Below are positions 42,909 through 50,951 of a stretch of DNA of 64,000 nt, in pieces. The notes below the pieces were generated by a model that ran no database searches, was not told where the DNA came from, and saw nothing but the letters and a program-made list of their open reading frames with translations. Position numbers and translations under genes: made by a program. Origin of the DNA: CAVPFA01 sp963703655 (GTDB taxonomy: Bacteria; Actinomycetota; Acidimicrobiia; Acidimicrobiales; Bog-793). Every line of letters starts with the position of its first letter. Position 1 is the stretch's first letter. The stretch is from the NCBI GenBank assembly GCA_963703655.1, contig CAVPFA010000003.1, positions 372,001-436,000 of the forward strand, written 5' to 3'.

Positions 42909-43763
42909 TCACCCGTCGGGCTTGGCGAGATACCCCGGTGCGCTGCCCAGGACGAACCGTGACGGGTCGCCCTCCGTGTTGACCACCCGGTACCGGCACC
43001 CCTCGGGGATCACGAAGGCGTCTCCCGCGCCCACGGCCCACCAGTTGGACTCTTCGGCCTCGGGGGTGTGGATGTGGAGCCGTCCGGCCGTCACGTACGC
43101 CAGCGCATCGCCTGCGTGGGTGCGCAGGTCGCTGACGTCTCCTGGAAGCAGCTCGCAGTCCGTCACGGTCAGCTGGTCGGTGCTGCAAATCAGCCCGGCG
43201 AGGAGGTTCCCCTCTAGACGCAGGCGCTGATCTGAACGGCGGATCAGGTGCAGCGTCGCCGTGCTGGTGATCTTCTCGCGGTCCATCGGCCACCGGCCCA
43301 CGACGCCGTCCTCGACGTAGCGGGTGGTCGACAGGTACGGCTGCGCCTGGGCGTAGACCGACGACATGCCCGCCGCGGGGGGAGGGGCGAACATCTCCAG
43401 CACGCGCAGCGGCCCGCTGCTGCGGTTGATGCCGTGGTGCCAGGTGTCGCGGCGGAAGAACACGCACTCACCCTGCTCGGCCAGGCACAACTCGCCGGTT
43501 GCAGGGTTCGCCAGCAACAGTTTCCCGCTGAGCACGAAAAGAGTCTCATCGGCCCCGAAAATGGTTCGATTCTGCTCGGAGTGGCCGAAACGGCCACCAG
43601 GAGGCACCGTGAAGATCAGCACGTGCAGCTTGGCCGACGACAGCAGTATCTCGTCACCGACGTAGCCGGCACCCTCGTCGCCCCAGAGGTGCTGGACCAT
43701 CTCGGCGGGGCGCAGGACCGTCGGACGGTCGAACGTCGGGCGGGGAGTGGGGCGGCGGGCCAT
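42909..43763 (-). CDS. Bicupin-domain protein
   Basis: A 284-residue protein with two cupin barrels. The first (about residues 35-130) carries FTVPPGGRFGHSEQNR and CVFFRRDTWHHGINR; the second (about 185-270) carries DCELLPGDVSDLRTHAGDAL and FVIPEGCRYRVVN. Several histidines in the first domain could hold a metal; the second lacks an obvious full set. ATG 43763 overlaps the stop of the Gfo/Idh gene (ATGA). In a sugar- or cyclitol-like catabolic cluster a cupin is usually an isomerase, epimerase or lyase, but the reaction cannot be stated. Confidence 0.75.
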   Translation of the reverse strand: MARRPTPRPTFDRPTVLRPAEMVQHLWGDEGAGYVGDEILLSSAKLHVLIFTVPPGGRFGHSEQNRTIFGADETLFVLSGKLLLANPATGELCLAEQGECVFFRRDTWHHGINRSSGPLRVLEMFAPPPAAGMSSVYAQAQPYLSTTRYVEDGVVGRWPMDREKITSTATLHLIRRSDQRLRLEGNLLAGLICSTDQLTVTDCELLPGDVSDLRTHAGDALAYVTAGRLHIHTPEAEESNWWAVGAGDAFVIPEGCRYRVVNTEGDPSRFVLGSAPGYLAKPDG

Positions 43764-44863
43764 CAGTGTTTCGGGTCGTGCCGCTGGCGGTCGGACGGCA
43801 CCTCGGACGCGAGCCCAGAATAGTCCGGTTCCGGAAAGCTGCTGGTGACCTCGATCGCCCGGCCCTCGCTCGAAGAGCGCACCGCTGCCAGCATGACCTC
43901 CAAGACGTGGTAGGCGTGCTCGGGACGGGTCGCAGTCGGGGTGCCCTGCTCGACACAGTCGACAAGGTGCCGCAGGCCGGCGAACCAGGGCCATCGGGGC
44001 GCCACCTCCGGGAACACCTCCCAGCAGCCGGCCTCGTTCCGCCAGTGCTCGAAGCCGTTCGGGGCCCAGTCGTCGCCGAACATGTTCATCGTGCCCGACA
44101 AGCCGTAGAGCTCGATGGCCGGGGCGTGGCCGTACTTCTGGATGGTGTACCCGGTCGTCACGGACGCGTACACCTGGTCGCCGAAGTCCAACAGGATGTG
44201 CGCGTTGTCGTCGGCCTCGACCCTGATCATCTCCCCGTCGACAAGACGCTCGGGGATCGCGGTCCCGACGAGGGCTGTGACCCGCTTCACCGGGCCGAGA
44301 AAGCCGCACAGGCTCGTGACGTTGTAGACGCCCAGGTCGAACAGGGCGCCCCCTCCTGGGCGGTAGAACCACTGACTCCACCCCGGGCCGGCCCAGCCGT
44401 AGAAGGCCCGGGCCAGCTTGACGTCACCGATCACGCCGGCCCGCAGCCGCCGGTGCATCTCCCGGTACGTGGGCGACAAAAGCACATGAGGCGCACACAC
44501 CAGCAGGCGGTCCGAGGAGCGGCTCAAGGCCAGCAGTGCCTTCGCGTCGTCGAGCGACGTGGCCATCGGCTTTTCGATCAGGACGTGCTTACCGGCCGCG
44601 TACGCGGCAATGCCGAGCGGGCCGTGGTGGTTCATGCTGGTCAGCACCAGGATCGCGTCGACGTCGTCGCGGGCGATCAGCGACTCGGCACTGCCGTCGA
44701 CGTCTGCGACGCCAAAGCGCGCCGCTTGGTCCTTGCGCTTTTGTGGGTCGGGGTCGTACACGGCCGTGACCACCACCCGACCGTCGCGACCAAGCTCCCC
44801 CAGCATCTCGCTGTACAGCGCGAACACACTGCCGAGACCCAATACACCTACGCGCACCGGCAT
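43763..44863 (-). CDS. Gfo/Idh/MocA-family oxidoreductase
   Basis: A 366-residue NAD(P)-dependent dehydrogenase: Rossmann start VRVGVLGLGSVFALYSEML, the EKP motif in GKHVLIEKPMATSLDDAK, and the substrate-domain segment GALFDLGVYNVTSLCGFLG. Substrates of the family are sugars, inositols and amino-sugar derivatives. ATG 44863 is chosen because GGAGG lies 9 bases upstream; a longer open frame to 44935 would translate a GRK repeat that includes that ribosome-binding site. Transcribed divergently from gntR across the conserved regulatory region 44928-44996. Confidence 0.87.
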   Translation of the reverse strand: MPVRVGVLGLGSVFALYSEMLGELGRDGRVVVTAVYDPDPQKRKDQAARFGVADVDGSAESLIARDDVDAILVLTSMNHHGPLGIAAYAAGKHVLIEKPMATSLDDAKALLALSRSSDRLLVCAPHVLLSPTYREMHRRLRAGVIGDVKLARAFYGWAGPGWSQWFYRPGGGALFDLGVYNVTSLCGFLGPVKRVTALVGTAIPERLVDGEMIRVEADDNAHILLDFGDQVYASVTTGYTIQKYGHAPAIELYGLSGTMNMFGDDWAPNGFEHWRNEAGCWEVFPEVAPRWPWFAGLRHLVDCVEQGTPTATRPEHAYHVLEVMLAAVRSSSEGRAIEVTSSFPEPDYSGLASEVPSDRQRHDPKH

Positions 44864-44870
44864 TCTGTTC

Positions 44871-44900
44871 TTCCTCCCGGTCTTCCTCCCGGTCTTCCTG
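44871..44900. repeat. 12-bp tandem repeat containing the ribosome-binding site
   Basis: Two full and one partial copy of ttcctcccggtc (plus strand) sit just upstream of ATG 44863. On the coding strand each copy reads as GGGAGGAAG, so the leader holds several Shine-Dalgarno-like sequences in a row. Confidence 0.75.
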
Positions 44901-44927
44901 CCGGCGTCAGGGCCGAACAGCTCGGGT

Positions 44928-44943
44928 ACCAACATATACCACA
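44928..44943 (-). promoter_or_regulatory. GntR-type operator box A, site 1
   Basis: On the minus strand TGTGGTATATGTTGGT lies upstream of the Gfo/Idh gene. The same 16-mer with one change (TGTGGTATACGTTGGT) is present at 49586-49601 upstream of the SIS gene. The GGTATA/TATACC core resembles operators of HutC-type GntR regulators such as the one encoded next door. Confidence 0.6.
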
Positions 44944-44963
44944 GTGGAACAATTCAGACTTCT

Positions 44964-44996
44964 AGTCTTGACTGGTATCTAACCGAGTCGTACTCT
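44964..44996 (+). promoter_or_regulatory. Promoter and operator box B of gntR (leaderless)
   Basis: AGTCTTGACTGGTATCTAA (44964-44982) is identical over 19 bases to 49622-49640. It contains the -35 TTGACT (44968-44973); a 17-bp spacer leads to -10 TACTCT (44991-44996). GTG 45004 begins seven bases after the -10 box, so the mRNA is predicted to be leaderless. The TGGTAT half-site overlaps the -35 and spacer, where a bound repressor would block transcription. Confidence 0.7.
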
Positions 44997-45003
44997 CCGG
45001 CTG

Positions 45004-45768
45004 GTGGATGCCGCGCTCACCGCCATCGATCCCACGGCGATGACTCCGCTCTACTTGCAGGTTGCCCGTTTCATCGCCGAGCAGGCCTCGGGCGGGGGAC
45101 TTACGCGCGGCGCCAAGCTTCCGACCGAGCGCGCCCTTTGTACCCAGTTCGGGGTCAGCCGGGTCACGCTGAGACGAGCGCTCGCCATCCTCGTCGACGA
45201 GGGCGTGCTCGAGTCCTCGGCGGGCCGAGGATGGTTCGTGACCACGGGCGTTCTCGGCGAGCCGCCGAACGCCCTCCGATCCTTCACCGAAACCGCCCGG
45301 ATCCGCGGGCTTACGGCGAGTGCCCGGGTACTGCTGGCCGCGAGCGAGCCGGCGAGCCTCGACGACTCCGACGCATTCAGGATCGCGCCGGGTTCGCCGG
45401 TCTTCCGGCTGAGGCGGGTGCGGCTTTTGGACGGCGTTCCGGTCGCGTGCGACGAGAGCCGCGTGCCGCTCGGCCTCGCTCCAGGGCTCACGGACGTGGA
45501 CTTCACGGTCGCCTCGCTCTATCGCGAGCTCGAGAACGCAGGTACGGTGCTGGTGCGGGGCGAATACGCGATCGAGGCGGCCGCGTCCGATGCGGACGTG
45601 GCCCGGTTGCTCGACCTCGAACCTGGCTCGCCGGTGCTCGTCGCCCAGCAGAGGGGCTACGGTGCAGACGAGCGCCAGATCGAGCTCACGACGACGGTCT
45701 ACCGGGCCGACCGCTACCGGTTCCGCGCCGTGTTGCACCGCCCGTTCTTCGTGAAGGAGGCGCCTTGA
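45004..45768 (+). CDS. GntR-family transcriptional regulator with UTRA domain (HutC subfamily)
   Basis: A 254-residue regulator. Residues about 15-80 form the winged helix (PLYLQVARFIAEQAS; KLPTERALCTQFGVSRVTLR; GVLESSAGRGWFV). From about 95 a UTRA ligand-binding domain follows (FRLRRVRLLDGVPVACDESR; YAIEAAASDADVARLLDL; IELTTTVYRADRYRF). HutC-type proteins release DNA on binding a small carbohydrate-like or acidic effector. GTG 45004 sits at the predicted transcription start. The gene is coupled to the next through TTGA at 45765-45768. It most likely autoregulates and controls both operator regions in this cluster. Confidence 0.92.
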   Translation: MDAALTAIDPTAMTPLYLQVARFIAEQASGGGLTRGAKLPTERALCTQFGVSRVTLRRALAILVDEGVLESSAGRGWFVTTGVLGEPPNALRSFTETARIRGLTASARVLLAASEPASLDDSDAFRIAPGSPVFRLRRVRLLDGVPVACDESRVPLGLAPGLTDVDFTVASLYRELENAGTVLVRGEYAIEAAASDADVARLLDLEPGSPVLVAQQRGYGADERQIELTTTVYRADRYRFRAVLHRPFFVKEAP

Positions 45769-46880
45769 GAACTGCCCTCGACAAGGTCGGGGTCGGCGTG
45801 ATCGGATCCGGTTTCGTCGCCGATCTTCACCTCTCCTCGTTCGCGAGGAACTCGAACGCGACCGTGCTCGCGGTTGCCGGCCGCACCGCCGAGAGCGCCG
45901 CGCGCCTCGCGGCCGAGCACGGGATCGCCGACTCCTACGGGGACTATCGCAGCCTGCTGGACCGCGACGACATCGACATGGTGTGTGTCGGCACGCCGAA
46001 TGACACCCATCGCGACATCGTCGTGGCCGCAGCCCAGGCGGGAAAGCACATAGTTTGTGAGAAACCCCTCGCGAGGACCCTCGCCGAGGCCGACGAGATG
46101 ATCGCCGCCACCGACCAGGCCGGCGTGAAGCTCATGTACGCGGAGCTCATCTGCTTCGCGCCAAAGTACGTGAGGGCCAAGGAGCTCATCGACGAGGGAG
46201 CCTTCGGGCGGGTGTTCCAGGTCAAGCACGGCGAGCAGCACTCCGGCCCTCATTCCGACTGGTTCTGGCAGGGCGAGCGCTCGGGTGGCGGCGTCATGAT
46301 GGACATGGGCTGCCACGGGGTGGAGGTCATCCGTTGGATGTACGACAAGCCGCCGGCCGAGACCGTCACCGCCGAGCTCGGGACCTTCATGCACGCCAAC
46401 CGGACCGACCTCGACGATCACGCCCTCGTCACGATCCGCTTCGAGGGCAACAGGCTCGGCGCGATAGAGACGAGCTGGGCCAAGCCCGGGGGTATGGAGG
46501 ACCGGATCGAGATCATCGGTGACGGCGGCGTGGCGTACGCGGACCTGCTTCGGGGGTCCTCCATCTCGGCCTACAGCGAGGACGGCTACGGCTATGCCGT
46601 CGAGAAGGCGAGCCAGACGAGCGGCTGGACGTTCGCGATGTTCGAGGAGTACTGGAACTACGGCATCCCTCAGGAGATGAAGCATTTCGCCGACTGCGTG
46701 CTAAACGGCTCGGAGGCCATCGAGACCGGGGCTGACGGACGTGCCGACCTCGAGATCATCTACGCTGCCTACCTGTCGGCCGGCCGGGGTGAGCGGGTAC
46801 ACCTGCCGCTCGAGCTTTCGCCAGACGACGCCGCAAAGCCCCCGTACTTGTTGTGGAAACAGGGCCGTGCCACCGCGTAG
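45765..46880 (+). CDS. Gfo/Idh/MocA-family oxidoreductase
   Basis: A 371-residue dehydrogenase with TTG start at 45765, overlapping the gntR stop, and GGAGG 6 bases upstream. Motifs: KVGVGVIGSGFVADLHLSSF, GKHIVCEKPLARTLAEADEM (the EKP lysine), and the catalytic-domain GGGVMMDMGCHGVEVIRWMY. It differs strongly from the Gfo/Idh protein at 43763-44863, so the cluster has two distinct oxidoreductases, perhaps for successive oxidation and reduction steps on one polyol or sugar. Confidence 0.88.
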   Translation: MRTALDKVGVGVIGSGFVADLHLSSFARNSNATVLAVAGRTAESAARLAAEHGIADSYGDYRSLLDRDDIDMVCVGTPNDTHRDIVVAAAQAGKHIVCEKPLARTLAEADEMIAATDQAGVKLMYAELICFAPKYVRAKELIDEGAFGRVFQVKHGEQHSGPHSDWFWQGERSGGGVMMDMGCHGVEVIRWMYDKPPAETVTAELGTFMHANRTDLDDHALVTIRFEGNRLGAIETSWAKPGGMEDRIEIIGDGGVAYADLLRGSSISAYSEDGYGYAVEKASQTSGWTFAMFEEYWNYGIPQEMKHFADCVLNGSEAIETGADGRADLEIIYAAYLSAGRGERVHLPLELSPDDAAKPPYLLWKQGRATA

Positions 46881-46948
46881 GGCGGAGTCGGACTCGTGTC
46901 GGTTGACATCGGGCGCTCGGTGACGAGCAGATGAATCAGGGGGAGCAT

Positions 46949-48556
46949 ATGACCACCGGTCCAGAGGGCGAGAACACGGCAGGTCGAGGCCTCAGCCGAA
47001 GGGACTTTCTGGGAGTTGTCGGGGCAGGCGTGGCCACGCTCGGCGTCGGCGGATTGCTCGCTGCGTGCGGTTCGTCGGCCTCTTCGACCACCACATCCTC
47101 GACCCGACCCTCAGGTGCGCCGAGACGCGGCGGGAACCTGAGGGTGGGACTGACCGGAGGTACCAGCGGTGACACCCTGAACCCGCTCGCGCAGGCGACG
47201 ATCCCGGACCTCGCCCGGGCGCCGCAGCTGTACAACTCGCTCATCGAGTTCCAGAGCGACGGTCAGCTTGCCCTGGTGCTCGCCGAGTCGATGACGCCGA
47301 ACGCGAACGCCACTGAGTGGACCATCCGTTTGAAGAAGGGCATCACCTTCCACAACGGAAAGCCGCTCACTGCTGACGACGTGATCTTCACGTTCCAGAC
47401 GTGCCTCAACCCGAAATCGCCCGCGCCGAGTGCGGCCCTGCTGGTGCCAGTCGAGCTGGGCGGCATCAAGAAGGTCGATTCCCATACGGTGACCATCCCC
47501 TGCAAGACGCCTTACTCGGCGCTCCCGCAGATGATCCAGAACTACAACCTGCCGATCATTCCCGTCGGGTGGAAAAAGAGCAGCCCGGTGGGCACGGGGC
47601 CGTTCAAATTCAAGTCGTTCACCCCGGGGGTCGTGAGTCTGTTCGAGCGCAACCCCGATTACTTCGAGACCGGCCTGCCGTACGTCGACTCGGTACAGAT
47701 CACGGACTACCCGGACGAGTCGACCATGACCAACGCGCTCTTGGGCGGAGAAGAGGACGCGATCGGCGGGTTGTCGGTCGCCTCGATCGCCGCCATGCGC
47801 AACGGCAACCAGACACTCGTCTTCTCGAACGCCGGCGGCATCATCCCCTTTACGATGCGAGTCGACGCGCCGCCGTTCAACGACGTCAGAGTCCGTCAGG
47901 CGATGCGCTTGCTGGTCGATCGCACCCAGATGCGCGAGATCGTCTTTGGCGGCCACGGGTTGCTCGGCAACGACGTGACCTCGCCCTTCGACCCCGCCTA
48001 CGACGGCGGGCTCCCCCAGCGCGAGAAGGACATCCCACAGGCGAAGTTCCTCCTCAAGAAAGCCGGCATGTCGGACCTCACCGTCGAGCTTGTGAGTGCC
48101 CAGATCGGCCAGGGAGCCGCTGACGCCGCGCAGGTGCTCACCCAACAGGCTAAGGCCGCCGGCGTGACCATCAATCTGAGGTCGGTGCAATTGGGCGAGC
48201 TCTTCGGACCCGAATACCTGAAATGGGTGTTCGCGCAGGACCTCTACTACTACTCGCCTTACATGTTGCAGGTTACGGACGCATTCCTGCCGACCTCGCC
48301 GTACAACGAGACGCACTTCGACGACCCGACCTACACCAGGCTCTACAACAAGGCGCAGGCCACGACCACCCAGGCCGCCCTTACGCCGATCGAGCAGGAG
48401 ATGATGAAGATCGACTACGACCAGGGCGGCTACATAATTCCCTACTTCAGCCCCGTGATCGACGCCCACTCCCCGAAGCTAAAGGGCGTCCTGCCCGCGA
48501 AGACCGGCGCCGCGCTGCGGAACTTCGAAATGAAGCTGTTCTGGTTCTCGAGCTAG
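46949..48556 (+). CDS. ABC solute-binding lipoprotein, family 5, without adjacent permeases
   Basis: A 535-residue SBP_bac_5 protein with Tat signal (LSRRDFLGVVGAGV), lipobox LAAC and Ser/Thr linker. Mature-domain motifs: WTIRLKKGITFHNGKPLTAD, GTGPFKFKSFTPGVVSLFER, VRQAMRLLVDRTQMREIVFG. ATG 46949 has GGGGAG about 5 bases upstream; ATG 46931 is also in frame. No permease or ATPase gene accompanies it here, so it must use a system encoded elsewhere or act as a sensor. It delivers the presumed substrate of the cluster. Its stop shares CTAG with the convergent SIS gene (48553-48556). Confidence 0.9.
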   Translation: MTTGPEGENTAGRGLSRRDFLGVVGAGVATLGVGGLLAACGSSASSTTTSSTRPSGAPRRGGNLRVGLTGGTSGDTLNPLAQATIPDLARAPQLYNSLIEFQSDGQLALVLAESMTPNANATEWTIRLKKGITFHNGKPLTADDVIFTFQTCLNPKSPAPSAALLVPVELGGIKKVDSHTVTIPCKTPYSALPQMIQNYNLPIIPVGWKKSSPVGTGPFKFKSFTPGVVSLFERNPDYFETGLPYVDSVQITDYPDESTMTNALLGGEEDAIGGLSVASIAAMRNGNQTLVFSNAGGIIPFTMRVDAPPFNDVRVRQAMRLLVDRTQMREIVFGGHGLLGNDVTSPFDPAYDGGLPQREKDIPQAKFLLKKAGMSDLTVELVSAQIGQGAADAAQVLTQQAKAAGVTINLRSVQLGELFGPEYLKWVFAQDLYYYSPYMLQVTDAFLPTSPYNETHFDDPTYTRLYNKAQATTTQAALTPIEQEMMKIDYDQGGYIIPYFSPVIDAHSPKLKGVLPAKTGAALRNFEMKLFWFSS

Positions 48557-49566
48557 CTCCACGCCGTCTGCTGGTAAGCCGCGTACCAACCGGGCTGATC
48601 CGGGTCGCGGCCCTGGTTGAGTGCGAGCCGAATCGCGAGGGCGAGCGGGTGGAGGAAGAGGGTGGCGACGGCAACGAGCGGGCTCGCCCTCTCGGGCGGG
48701 TCGACGCGGAGGGTACGAGCGCCCGTTGCCGCGCACACCCTGAGCGCCTCGACGACCAGGTGGTCGGTCACTCCCAGTCCGAGGCCGAGCACCAGGTGCG
48801 ATTTCGACAGGGCGTACATCCCGGTCGTCGCCCCCTCTCGCGTCTCCATCCCCTCTGCGGGCAAGATCGAGGTCTCTTTCAGCAACAGAGCGGCCTCCAT
48901 CGCAGCCGGCCACGCGAACCGGGTCCCGAAGACGACTGCCGAGACCGGAACATCGAGCCCGTCGCTCAGCTCGTCGGCCCACGCGGAGGCGACCGCGAGC
49001 TGTCGGTCGAGCAGTTCCGGAACGGAGCGGACCGCGCTGCGTAGCGACTCGTCACCGGCGAGCCGCCCGACCAGATCGAGCGCGACGAGCGCGGCGCCGA
49101 GATAGGCCTGCGTGTGCGTGACGGCCCGCTGATTGCGGACCGCGACCATGCCCCGCGCGCCGGCAACGCGTCCGAGGACAGAGTCGGCATCTGCCGTGAT
49201 GAGCCCGAACGGAACGGGGCAACCCGGAGCCTCCACGGCCTCTCGGACGTCGCGCAGCTTGCCCGATGACGAGAACGCGAGGAGGACGTCTCCTTCCCGC
49301 CAGTCGAACTCGCCCGACGCGAGCAGTCCGGCGGGCAGACATGCCACCTCGGTCGGCATCGCCGTGGAGAGCGACGCCAGCCAGAAGGCGCTCGCCGCGT
49401 ACCAGGACGCGCCGTTGCCGGTCGAGACGATTCGCCGAACGCCCGGCCGGCTCAGGAGGTCCGCCAGCTCGCCCGCTGACCGCAGGCCGTCAAGGGTGTC
49501 CGAGAGCGAAGCAGGCAGTTCCTGCGCGTCCTTCCAGAGAGCAGTCGTTGTGAGATCGACGCTCAT
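48553..49566 (-). CDS. SIS-domain sugar-phosphate isomerase/deaminase-like protein
   Basis: A 337-residue protein with two SIS domains, as in AgaS, FrlB and the isomerase half of GlmS. Visible: VRRIVSTGNGASWYAASAFW (domain 1 phosphosugar loop), DVLLAFSSSGKLRDVREAVE (S-S-S-G loop), and LLLKETSILPAEGMETREG in domain 2. It likely isomerises or deaminates an amino- or ketose-phosphate. ATG 49566 has AAAGGA 6 bases upstream; ATG 49602 lies inside the operator region and is less likely. Divergent from the P450 gene. Confidence 0.85.
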   Translation of the reverse strand: MSVDLTTTALWKDAQELPASLSDTLDGLRSAGELADLLSRPGVRRIVSTGNGASWYAASAFWLASLSTAMPTEVACLPAGLLASGEFDWREGDVLLAFSSSGKLRDVREAVEAPGCPVPFGLITADADSVLGRVAGARGMVAVRNQRAVTHTQAYLGAALVALDLVGRLAGDESLRSAVRSVPELLDRQLAVASAWADELSDGLDVPVSAVVFGTRFAWPAAMEAALLLKETSILPAEGMETREGATTGMYALSKSHLVLGLGLGVTDHLVVEALRVCAATGARTLRVDPPERASPLVAVATLFLHPLALAIRLALNQGRDPDQPGWYAAYQQTAWS

Positions 49567-49585
49567 CGGGATCCTTTCTCGTGAA

Positions 49586-49601
49586 ACCAACGTATACCAC
49601 A
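49586..49601 (-). promoter_or_regulatory. GntR-type operator box A, site 2
   Basis: TGTGGTATACGTTGGT on the minus strand, 20 bp upstream of the SIS start codon. It matches the box at 44928-44943 at 15 of 16 positions. Confidence 0.6.
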
Positions 49602-49621
49602 TGCGCTGCCGTAAGACCGGA

Positions 49622-49654
49622 AGTCTTGACTGGTATCTAAGAGGGACCTACTCT
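49622..49654 (+). promoter_or_regulatory. Promoter and operator box B of the P450 gene (leaderless)
   Basis: AGTCTTGACTGGTATCTAA at 49622-49640 includes -35 TTGACT (49626-49631); after 17 bp comes -10 TACTCT (49649-49654), followed by CCG as in the gntR promoter. GTG 49661 starts six bases later, so a leaderless mRNA is predicted. Sequence and spacing match the gntR promoter exactly in the boxes. Confidence 0.7.
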
Positions 49655-49660
49655 CCGCGG

Positions 49661-50900
49661 GTGGACGTCGCACGCTCCGAAAGCGATCCCAAGGCGACCG
49701 GACCCCGAACCGACGGAGGGGCAAGGGTGCCAACCAGGTTCGACCCCTTCACTGCCAGCTCAGCCGAAGACCCATACCCGCTCTACCGCCAGCTGCGGGA
49801 CGAGGACCCGGTGTATCGGTACGAATCGGACACCGAACAGGGTTGGGTGCTTTCGCGGTACGACGACGTCAATTCTGCGCTGATCGACTGGAAGACCTTC
49901 TCGAGCGTGAGCGGTCATAGCAACCGCAAATCCGCTCGCCTCATCGGCGGCGACCAGCTGATCGAGACCGATCCGCCTCTTCACGATGAGCTTCGCGCCA
50001 CGGTGAGGGACCGCTTCTCACCAAGAAACATCGGCCTTCTGGAGCCGGAGATCAACAAGGCGTCCTCGAAGCTGCTCGAGGGCCTGCAGCGGCGCGACGT
50101 CGTCGACGTCGCCCGAGAGTACGCGTGGCCGCTGACGGTGGGAATCATCTCGGACATCGTTGGGATACCAGGCGCGGATCGGACGGCGGTTCTCGGCTGG
50201 TACCTCGAGCTCGAGTACTCCGAATCGGAGGCGATCGCCGCCGAGGCAGCGCGACATTACGGTGAGTACTTCGGCGCATTGGCATCCGAGCGCCTCGCCC
50301 GCCCCGGTGATGACGTCATGAGCGAGCTCATGCAGCTGACCCAAAGGGGATCGCTCGGTCGTTCCGATGCCGTGGTCCTGTGCATGGATCTCTTCGAGGG
50401 TGGCATCGACGTCCCTGCGAACCTGATCGCAAACGCGGTGCTCGCTGCTGGCGGGTCATCCGGACCAACGGCCGGTGCTCGTGAACCCCGATGTCGAGGC
50501 AACGTCGCTGCGGCTCGCGATCGAGGAACTCGCGCGTTACGACGCGCCGATCCAGAACCTCCCTCGAACGACGACGACCGACGTCATGCTTCACGGCGTG
50601 CTGATCCCGCGCGGATCGTCGGTCAGGCTGCTGCTCGGGTCGGCGAATCGCGACGAGCGTCGCTATCTAGATCCGGATCGGTTCGACATCGCGCGGCCGC
50701 CAGCGTGGAATGTGGCCTTCGGGAGCGGCCTCCACTTCTGTATCGGAGCCCCCCTCGCACGACTGGAGATCGGGATTGGGCTGCCAATGCTCCTCAGAGC
50801 TTTTCCCGAATACCGAGTGGTGACCCCCGTGGAGCGTCCCCGCGGCAGTGACGTGATGCGTGCCCTGCTCAGCCTCGAAATCGCGACCACCTCCGAGTGA
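49661..50900 (+). pseudogene. Cytochrome P450, frameshifted once
   Basis: Two frames join into a roughly 412-residue bacterial class I P450. The first runs from GTG 49661 through the B-C region (LIETDPPLHDELRATVRDRF) to the I-helix (FEGGIDVPANLIANAV). The second carries the K-helix ExxR (IEELARYDAPIQNLPRTTT) and the heme-cysteine loop AFGSGLHFCIGAPLARLEIG. The switch is at about 50447, where GTGCTC[G]CTGCTG needs one base removed. The I-helix motif, normally A-G-x-D/E-T, reads G-G-I-D-V, so the conserved alcohol residue is replaced. It shares a promoter and operator with gntR. Substrate unknown. Confidence 0.83.
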
Positions 50901-50951
50901 GCGGCGTTTGCAGAAGCTCCAGAAGGCCAGACTCGGGCAGGACTCCGTGCC

